Source: Rickettsiales bacterium (GTDB taxonomy: Bacteria; Pseudomonadota; Alphaproteobacteria; Rickettsiales; UBA998). Taken from it: a DNA stretch of 42,573 nucleotides. The notes beneath the pieces were generated by a model. The model had not been told where the DNA came from, searched no databases, and saw nothing but the letters and a program-made list of their open reading frames with translations. Positions 41,949 to 42,573 of this stretch are shown in pieces; within the stretch, counting starts at the first letter, position 1, and every line of letters begins with the position of its first letter. The translations under genes were made by a program, and so were the position numbers. The stretch lies in NCBI GenBank assembly GCA_019749855.1, contig JAIEPI010000132.1, positions 1-42,573 on the forward strand, given 5' to 3'.

Positions 41949-42239
41949 TTAAACACAACGGCCTGCGCCTTTTTGAGGCAGCGGCTTAACATGCCCCAGC
42001 GCATCATGAATCTGACGCAATGTTCCAAAGAAGGTGGTCCTGGCCTCGCTCGCGCTTACCGTGCCATATGCTTCAGGTAGGCTCTCGAGCCCACCTTTCA
42101 GTAAAAGAGGACATTTGATATCAAGAGCGTATTGCGCTCCTCCATTGTGATGGAGCGTCGCTGAGAAAGCCATTTCAGTACCCACCACTTCTTTAAGCTC
42201 TTGCGCCAGCAGGGCAATAGACAACGAGTCGTTATTCAT
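41949..42239 (-). CDS. Unrecognised 96-residue protein between two tuf 3' ends
   Basis: A small soluble protein (NNDSLSIALLAQELKEVVG ... EARTTFFGTLRQIHDALG) of no known family. The ATG at 42239 has AAGGGA about eight bases upstream. It begins 25 bp after the stem of the tuf terminator and ends 57 bp before the tuf fragment, so it fills the interval between the intact gene and the copy. An imperfect palindrome (AGGT.GGCTC..GAGCC.ACCT, 42075-42096) lies inside it. A real gene is likely but not certain. Confidence 0.6.
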   Translation of the reverse strand: MNNDSLSIALLAQELKEVVGTEMAFSATLHHNGGAQYALDIKCPLLLKGGLESLPEAYGTVSASEARTTFFGTLRQIHDALGHVKPLPQKGAGRCV

Positions 42240-42263
42240 AACTTATCCCTTCCATCATAAAAA

Positions 42264-42291
42264 ATGCCCGGGTTAATTATCACCCGGGCAT
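42264..42291 (-). terminator. Intrinsic terminator of tuf
   Basis: Perfect 10-bp stem ATGCCCGGGT/ACCCGGGCAT with an 8-nt loop, then TTTTTTAT on the minus strand, about 37 bp after the tuf stop. Confidence 0.93.
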
Positions 42292-42327
42292 CTCTTTATT
42301 TATGAAGATATCGTGAAGTTTTCTAAA

Positions 42328-42573
<246 letters not shown>

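Noticed and set aside
41792..42028. 78-codon minus-strand frame over the tuf fragment
   Set aside because: It reads the tuf fragment out of frame and overlaps the better-supported 96-residue gene.

Overview
The window looks like a core-genome stretch of a mid-GC alphaproteobacterium that I cannot name to genus. The main pointers are a MipZ division-site ATPase, two DUF2336 proteins, an alphaproteobacterial-type BamE / ubiquinol-cytochrome c chaperone pair, UbiK, and the order tuf, tRNA-Trp, secE, nusG, rplKAJL, rpoBC. An LPS-bearing outer membrane is implied by lptD, surA, bamE and hldD.

Layout. 1-1312: 5' part of aspS (minus), then a small membrane protein. 1.7-5.2 kb: rnd facing two overlapping DUF2336 paralogues. 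5.4-9.2 kb: a DUF421 membrane protein, an MHS-type MFS transporter, a GlcG/HbpS protein and an orphan histidine kinase with an RsbRD-like sensor region. 9.3-12.2 kb: tRNA-Arg(UCU), a decayed copy of its 3' end, and an 882-residue Ala/Pro/Thr-rich protein with an HExxH metallopeptidase motif and a hydrophobic C-terminal part. 12.3-17.4 kb: bamE, a ubiquinol-cytochrome c chaperone, a PanE-like reductase, a low-complexity protein, a SCO1/PCuAC copper pair for cytochrome oxidase assembly, and gmk. 17.4-25.8 kb: lptD-surA-ksgA (no pdxA), hldD, ubiK, aceA, a multi-pass membrane protein and a membrane-anchored J-domain protein. 25.8-29.2 kb: mipZ with a long Pro/Ala-rich tail, then an unrecognised two-gene operon. 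29.3-40.8 kb: rpoC, rpoB, rplL, rplJ, rplA, rplK, nusG and secE, all on the minus strand, with a promoter upstream of secE and structured gaps at rplL-rpoB and rpoB-rpoC. 40.9-42.6 kb: tRNA-Trp(CCA), two small unknown genes, a truncated 3' copy of tuf, and the 3' end of the intact tuf.

The least ordinary signals are: (i) three loci (tRNA-Arg, tRNA-Trp, tuf) where an intact minus-strand gene is followed downstream by a second copy of its own 3' end, as expected of decayed integration or recombination events; (ii) the 882-residue effector-like protein; (iii) a perfect 14-bp inverted repeat between rpoB and rpoC; (iv) the extended MipZ; and (v) an unknown gene pair between rpoC and mipZ. No CRISPR array, transposase, integrase or complete mobile element is visible. 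All family assignments were made by reading motifs; no database search was run.
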